Positions 58,691 to 64,000 of a stretch of DNA of 64,000 bases are shown in pieces (positions within the stretch are counted from its first letter, which is position 1; each line of letters opens with the position of its first letter). The DNA lies in assembly GCF_030704535.1 (NCBI RefSeq), contig NC_081807.1:847001-911000 (forward strand), given 5' to 3'. This DNA is from Vitis vinifera (lineage: Eukaryota; Streptophyta; Magnoliopsida; Vitales; Vitaceae). The notes under the pieces are model-generated. The model was given only the letters and a program-made list of their open reading frames with translations. It made no database searches and was not told the DNA's origin. The translations under genes and the position numbers were made by a program.

Positions 58691-59029
58691 CACTTTGAGA
58701 GACACATTCAAATGCTTTCAATGCTAATCAGAAAAAGTCAGAAAAGATAAGGTTATCATCAATATAAACAATTGCAGAGAATGTATACCAATTAAATGTC
58801 ATTTATAATATTTAGGAATTCCAAGGCAATCAAATTCTATTCATAATGTCCAAGACATACTGTGAATGTTATTTTATCATCTATGTATGGTAATTGAACA
58901 AGTCTTTGATTGAAGGTTTAGCTTTAGGTTTGCTTTGAGTGGTAAACTAAACATTATGACTCCCAAATGGTTTATTTATCAAACCTTTGCTCAAATTTTT
59001 GTGTTTTGGATTGCTCAACTCAAATTTTT

Positions 59030-59240
59030 TAGCTATCTGGTAATCTGATCTATATCAACCAACAAGTGGGAACTATATTCATTGATCTACTAAGCATAGC
59101 TCACCCATAGCATATGATAGAAACTTGTTGGTGTTCTAAAAAAAACAAATTATGAGCTCATGTGATGATGTTGCTTGAAATAAATTTTCCATAGGGGAAA
59201 TCACGTTGTTCAAAGTCCTTGTCAAGGTATTAAACAACAA
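59030..59240 (-). pseudogene. Ghost A-type SAUR: distal flank without gene
   Basis: ATATCAACCAACAAGTGGGA, ACTAAGCATAGCTCACCCAT and GAGCTCATGTGATGATG align with the distal flank of the minus-strand A gene at 40423 (41070-41210). No A coding sequence or proximal promoter occurs on either side. Confidence 0.6.
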
Positions 59241-60015
59241 AGATAAACAAAGGAAAATGTAATGGCTACCGGCAAGGAATGGATATTGATAATAAAACAA
59301 TGCCCTTCTCCTGTCCCCATTTGTCCTACCATTGGAAATGCCTCTACTTGGTTTTCAGATTCAAACATAATCCTGTTTCTATCCTTCTCCATAGATTCAA
59401 GTTCTAAAATTCTGTCTAGATGCTCAATCAAAGATATAAATCAACATTGGCACTTCTTTAAGCATGTCAATTGGTTTCTGATGAGCATTAAAGCTCCAAA
59501 ATGGGCACCACTTTGAATTAGGAAGGTTCAAAGAAGGCCATTCATTTGAAATTACATTTACATTTTGACTACTATTTCTAATCCATCAATTACAACAACA
59601 AGAATAGGATACTAAAACTTGATATGTTTTTATGAATAACAATCATCATAAGTTGTCCTTTCTTGAAAGTTGCTGAATATGGCCTTACCAGAATAATAGA
59701 ATCCAAAATATTTAAACTAAGTAGATTTGGTTTCATTGGACACTGGAAACTTATGGCAATAACTTTTACTAAATGGCTGCCTGAGAAAGACAAATAGCAT
59801 AAAAAATAAGTTAAAGCTAAGCAATTAAGATGAACAAATTTGATTGTCAACTTTTCCAGAAAAATGGAATAAATTTACATTGTTCTCAAGACCAAAAAAG
59901 AAAAAAGAAAAAAACCCAACTCATAAATTCAAAAATGCTGGGTTGGTTTTTGTGGTCAATGGTGTCATAGCTTTGGTATCCTTGAGCCTGGTCATTATAT
60001 GATTTTCCTCCTTGC
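59241..60015. other. Region before a minus-strand B gene
   Basis: No gene. Sister of 41280-42130 and 50761-51587. Confidence 0.6.
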
Positions 60016-60303
60016 TCATGAGCAATTCAAGCTGTAAGTTAGATTGATGAAGGCTTCTTCTCTGCATGGGATTGTGAGTCCACCCAGTGGATGATCAAAC
60101 CCGAACTCTTCCTCAGCCTGACTTAGCAAGTTTTGGAATGAATGATGCTTCAGGTATGAAATTGGAATCACAAATCTCTTCTTCTGAGTTTCTCCAACAT
60201 AGACAGGAACATAGCCTTTGGGCACATTTGTGGGCTCTGGAGATGGAAGAATGCGTCTCAGGATCTGCTTGGCAGGAATAATCCTCTGAAAACGGATGGC
60301 CAT
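60016..60303 (-). CDS. SAUR protein, B type (95 aa)
   Basis: Same subfamily as 51588 (P24, Y31, N87) with H54 ([10 protein letters not shown]) and Y90. The start is the ATG at 60303. Confidence 0.95.
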   Translation of the reverse strand: MAIRFQRIIPAKQILRRILPSPEPTNVPKGYVPVYVGETQKKRFVIPISYLKHHSFQNLLSQAEEEFGFDHPLGGLTIPCREEAFINLTYSLNCS

Positions 60304-60413
60304 GAATTTCAAGCTTAGTTCTACAAACTAAAGTAGTTGAAAGAAATGGATTTCTAGATGTTTGGGAAGCAAGAAAAGTTTGATACTTTGTGGATATGCC
60401 CGTAGAATAGATG

Positions 60414-60540
60414 TATTTATAGAACAAATGCTATGTGGCAAGTTTTTTCAAATGGAATGAATGGTGGAGAGACAATTGCAATGGGGGTCCCTTAAACAAG
60501 ATATATCACAAGGCATCACATGGTCTTGCCCCTGATGCTT
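60414..60540 (-). promoter_or_regulatory. Diverged SAUR promoter module (B, 60016)
   Basis: Minus strand: GGGCAAGACCATGTGATGCC, a GGGACCCCCATTGC motif, and TATAAATAC near 60414. Confidence 0.65.
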
Positions 60541-61127
60541 TCATATATTTGTTGGTACATCTTGGCCTACCATTTGCCAATTGATCATGTGGAGAAGGAC
60601 TAAAATGCAGACCAGACTTCATATTCAAGGACAAAATGCTACAAACTATAGAAGACCACAAGTACCAGATGTGTTATAGGTTATGACAGAACCAAATGTC
60701 AGAGCAGACAAGTTATCTTCTAACGTGATGTCTTTTGCTACCATACAAGTGAGAAATTGGTGCTGAGTCTGAGTCTTCAGCCTGAATTTAGAGGGGCAAA
60801 ATATCGAATGGACTCATTGAACCAACATAGCATATGGTATTATTCTAATGATGCTGATGTCTAGGCTCAAACCAACCTGATATTGACCAGACCCTAGCAA
60901 AATATGAATTGGATAAAGAAGCTTTTTATTTCAACAGTCAAACCAACCTGGTACTGTTCTCATGCAGGGATACCTGTTTTCTCTTAGAAAAAAATTTTTA
61001 TACACGAGGACAAAGAAAAGCAAATGTAAATGAGATTGCATTGCCTCCCTTACAAAATTGTCATTGGTGTTTTTTCCTTTCATTTTCTTTGGTAGGCTCT
61101 TTTTGTATATGTAGCCCAGTCAACTAA
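60541..61127. other. Distal B flank
   Basis: No gene. Sister of 42656 and 52111. Confidence 0.6.
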
Positions 61128-61350
61128 GAAGTCGGATTGAGGAAGATATCTTCTCTGCAAGGAATTCTGAGACCACTCATTGGATGATCGAATCCAAATT
61201 CTTCTTCTGCCTTATGTAGTAGCTATTAGAATGGAAGTTGGACCAAGCATGATATTGAAACTGCAAAGCGCTTCTTCTGTCCCTCTCCAACATAAACCAC
61301 AAGGTAGCCTTTTGGGATGTCTGCAGCTGTTGCAAATGTGTGTATGTACA
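61128..61350 (-). pseudogene. C-type SAUR, broken (copy 4)
   Basis: The best-kept C copy. The minus strand shows ADIPKGYLVVYVGEGQKKRF, a damaged middle with two stops after [16 protein letters not shown], then a shift into the [12 protein letters not shown] frame. The N-terminal part is missing, replaced by upstream-like sequence beyond 61345. Confidence 0.75.
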
Positions 61351-62390
61351 CAATGTGTCCTGCCATTTAGTAGAGGACTACCAAAAAACGACCCACTTGA
61401 AATCCCAGAGATGAAGAAACCTCTTGTTGATTTAAGAACTGTACAAAGCTCAATCTGTATATGCATTAGAAGCATGCCTGAGAAATCTAATTCATTTCTG
61501 TCTTCTTGGGGAGGAGATAGAATGGGGACTTCATTGGCCACATTGATAACTTGGTCATTACCATTCACTTAATTGCATAGGTGCTGCCATCCCATATTAG
61601 ACCATTCTAAGCTACGTAAATAATAATTCATTTTCAGATGGGCTCTCTATTGCTTGAACAATCCAACTAAAAAACTTAAACATGATTCTCCCCTGACAAA
61701 ACAGATACTGGCTTAGTTGATATCGATGAATTATGAACATTTAGGCATTTTGTTTTTTCCAATTCCAAACAAAGAAACTGTGAAACAGCAATGGCTGAGT
61801 ATTCTGAGTGTTAAGAGAAGAATACAAGGGAATGGCATGGCTCCTTTTTTTTTTTGGAAAAAAAAAAAACAGTCATAGTCAAAGGAATCCTTCATATTCT
61901 TTATGTGAAGCTCAAAACAGAGATCCATTGCTGTCATATGACATCCCAGTTTTCATTTGCTTGGAATTGTTGTCAGAAAAGCAGCCCTTCATATAGAATT
62001 TGGATAATCTCTCTTGGAATCCTTCAAACTTTGACTAGAAGAAACACATTGACGAGGACATCTAAATAATATGATATCCTATATGGATAATTTATCCCAA
62101 GCAACATCATCACATGAATTGATGGTTTGTGATTCAATTTTATTGTCTGCTAATGTCTAAAGAAATAAATCAGTGGTGATTTTCATGTTTATCAGAACAC
62201 CAACAAGCTTCAGACATATATCACTGGAAGGCTATGGTTAGCGAAATGAATGTAGTCCCTACAAGTTAGTTGAAATAGCTAACATTTTCAAGCGGACTTC
62301 TCAATTTTGTTCTGATAATTTTAAGCAGTAGGCCATGACAAGTCGCAGCAAATAAATTTTCAGGATTGAAACCACCAAACTCTTATTATT
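61351..62390. other. C upstream remnant and distal A flank
   Basis: No gene. The PPR crumb of the sister units is absent here. 62090-62290 is the distal A block. Confidence 0.55.
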
Positions 62391-62530
62391 AGCTGGTAGG
62401 CAAAACCATGTGATCCCTTGTGTTGAATGTCCATATATGGACCCTATCAAAGACTTCTCTTCACCACCAGCTCCATTTGAGAATACTGTTCATACAGAAT
62501 ATGCTTCCTCTATATATATTCTACTCATTA
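62391..62530 (+). promoter_or_regulatory. Shared SAUR promoter module (A, 62626)
   Basis: GCTGGTAGGCAAAACCATGTG, ATGGACCCTATC, and TATATATA near 62521. Confidence 0.7.
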
Positions 62531-62625
62531 TAGGGATATGACATCCCACTGCCAAAGATTTCTTGTTATAACTCATCTCAGAGTACCGTTTTACTTACCA
62601 TTACTTTTCTCCGATCATACAAGTC

Positions 62626-62913
62626 ATGGGTTTTCGCTTGCCTGGGATTGTTAATGCTAAGCAAATCCTGCAGCAAGTGCGCAAGGGTGCAGAGGCCAAA
62701 AATGTACCAAAAGGCTATTTTTCTGTTTATGTGGGAGAAGTCCAGAAGAAGCGATTTGTGGTTCCACTCTCATACTTGAAGAACCCTTCATTCCAGAACT
62801 TGTTGAGCCAGGCTGAAGAAGAGTTCGGGTTTGATCATCCAATGGGTGGTCTCACAATCCCCTGCACAGAAGAAGCCTTTATTGATCTTACTAGTAGTTG
62901 GAACTGCTCATGA
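62626..62913 (+). CDS. SAUR protein, A type (95 aa)
   Basis: [21 protein letters not shown]33 (GYFSVYVGE), L48 (VVPLSYLK), tail SSWNCS as at 54625. Last complete gene in the window. Confidence 0.95.
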   Translation: MGFRLPGIVNAKQILQQVRKGAEAKNVPKGYFSVYVGEVQKKRFVVPLSYLKNPSFQNLLSQAEEEFGFDHPMGGLTIPCTEEAFIDLTSSWNCS

Positions 62914-63539
62914 GAGGGGAAGAAGTTATGCAAATGGCTAGTCAGTAGGACATGTAATTTCTAACGCCATTGACTTGTAATCCAGTCTCTCCAATTTTGA
63001 ATTAGGAGAACTGGGTTGTTTCATTTCCTCACATTGTAAATTGTTCTATACAGTTTTCTGTATAGAGAGTTGAGAGTCAAATGTCTCCATACAAAACATT
63101 CAAACAGAATCTCTTGGTTTTCCTCTTTCTCATTGATTTTGTTTCCCCTGGTCTTCTTACATAAGTAGTCACCGAGTATATGCACATGAAATTTGAGAAG
63201 AGTAACAAAAAAATCCCAGAAGTTTAGGCCTGCTTGATGGTTTTTAGCTCCGTCACTGCAGATACTGATGTGCATATGCCTGTCATAAATATTTGGGCAG
63301 AATATGTTCATTTTCCACTTATGTCTACCAAAATCTAAATCTTCAGTCCCGGATTTGCTTTTCAATTACCATGGTCAGTGAATAAACCAACTGTGGGCAT
63401 CGGGATCTTGTTTCTTCCTTTCTTTTTATCATCAATCTTCTCGCTTTCCCCATTCCTTGTAGCTATTAAAGCTAGAGGCTTACTCTATTCAAGACTACAT
63501 TTGGAAACTACTTACAGATCAACCAGGCATTATTGATTT
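62914..63539. other. A 3' flank
   Basis: No gene. Same succession as after 54912. Confidence 0.65.
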
Positions 63540-64000
63540 TGATATTTTGCAATGCAGTTTTACCATATATGGGGTTAGGCCTGTTTTTCTTCCTACGTCT
63601 GTTCAGCATCATTGTATAGAAAGGCAACAAAAATTAGGGAAAAGTAGCAAGCTGCCAGATTGTCATTTCATTGCGATGATATAATCCATTTGACTTTCAC
63701 CCAGGTATTAAAATTGGTCCAACTGCGCGTGGAACTAGTAGGAAACATTTCATGTGCTCTTCACAAGGGTCTGTTGCAAGCTGGTGTACTAAAGCAGCTC
63801 AGTGCCAGTGATTTTTGTTGATGATATGTTGTTAACAGCAGCTGTACTTTTTCATTCAGATGAAATATATACCCTGAATATATGTGATTTTCATGTTTAT
63901 TACAGTTTATTTGAATGTTTATTTTCATGATCAAACATAGGATGATAGTAACTATATACGGGTTGTTCTTGCACAGTTCTTAAATCGACCATAGGCTTCT
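63540..64000 (+). repeat. Conserved non-coding block F (copy 3, cut by window end)
   Basis: Matches 46310 and 55545 (TTAGGCCTGTTTTTCTTCCT, CATTTCATGTGCTCTTCAC, GTTAACAGCAGC). The promoter-like end would lie beyond the window. Confidence 0.55.

Noticed and set aside
61180-61572. 130-aa plus-strand frame and 118-aa minus-strand frame over the C-type relic at 61128
   Set aside because: Both are out of frame with the SAUR homology and match nothing else.

Overview
The window is plant nuclear DNA from a eudicot, most likely a woody species such as grapevine (Vitis). The evidence is the SAUR, plant matrixin and plant-type PPR genes, the AT-rich intergenic DNA, AAT microsatellites, a Ty1/copia retroelement and MITE and LINE relics. 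The species is an inference from family content and repeat style, not from a database match. Almost every recognisable gene is intronless.

Left flank (1-12 kb): the first coding exon of an unrecognised minus-strand gene (2027-2191), an intact secreted matrix metalloproteinase gene (2500-3363, minus) and two broken matrixin copies. The first broken copy is split by a whole-looking 6.36-kb Ty1/copia element (4674-11028) with 613-bp LTRs and a CCCAC target-site duplication. An intact PPR gene (13606-15081, minus) follows.

Centre (15.6-30.4 kb): a SAUR array built from two gene types that I call A (proteins starting MGF..LPG) and B (proteins starting MAIxFQRIIP). One A/B pair lies on the minus strand, followed by four tandem B-A units on the plus strand. 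In the third unit the A coding region is gone but its promoter remains. Beyond the last A gene comes a broken PPR copy, a broken matrixin and a second intact matrixin (33542-34429), all on the plus strand. The order matrixin-PPR-A-B | B-A...-A-PPR-matrixin is a large inverted duplication.

Right half (34.4-64 kb): a LINE relic, then more A and B SAUR genes in larger units of about 8-9.5 kb with the order B(-), broken C-type SAUR(-), A(+), non-coding block, B(+), inverted block. The units also carry PPR crumbs and lost-A relics. The last unit runs off the window end.

There are 18 SAUR genes with open reading frames (11 B, 7 A), four broken C-type SAURs and at least three ghost SAUR loci. A and B genes share a promoter module about 200-250 bp upstream of the ATG: a GGGAGGC...CCATGTG motif, a GGACCC-type motif and a TATA box. 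They are therefore probably co-regulated, auxin-responsive growth regulators. The matrixins are probably extracellular proteases and the PPR protein an organellar RNA-binding protein. The most notable finding is the nested palindromic and tandem structure, with promoters better kept than some of the genes behind them.
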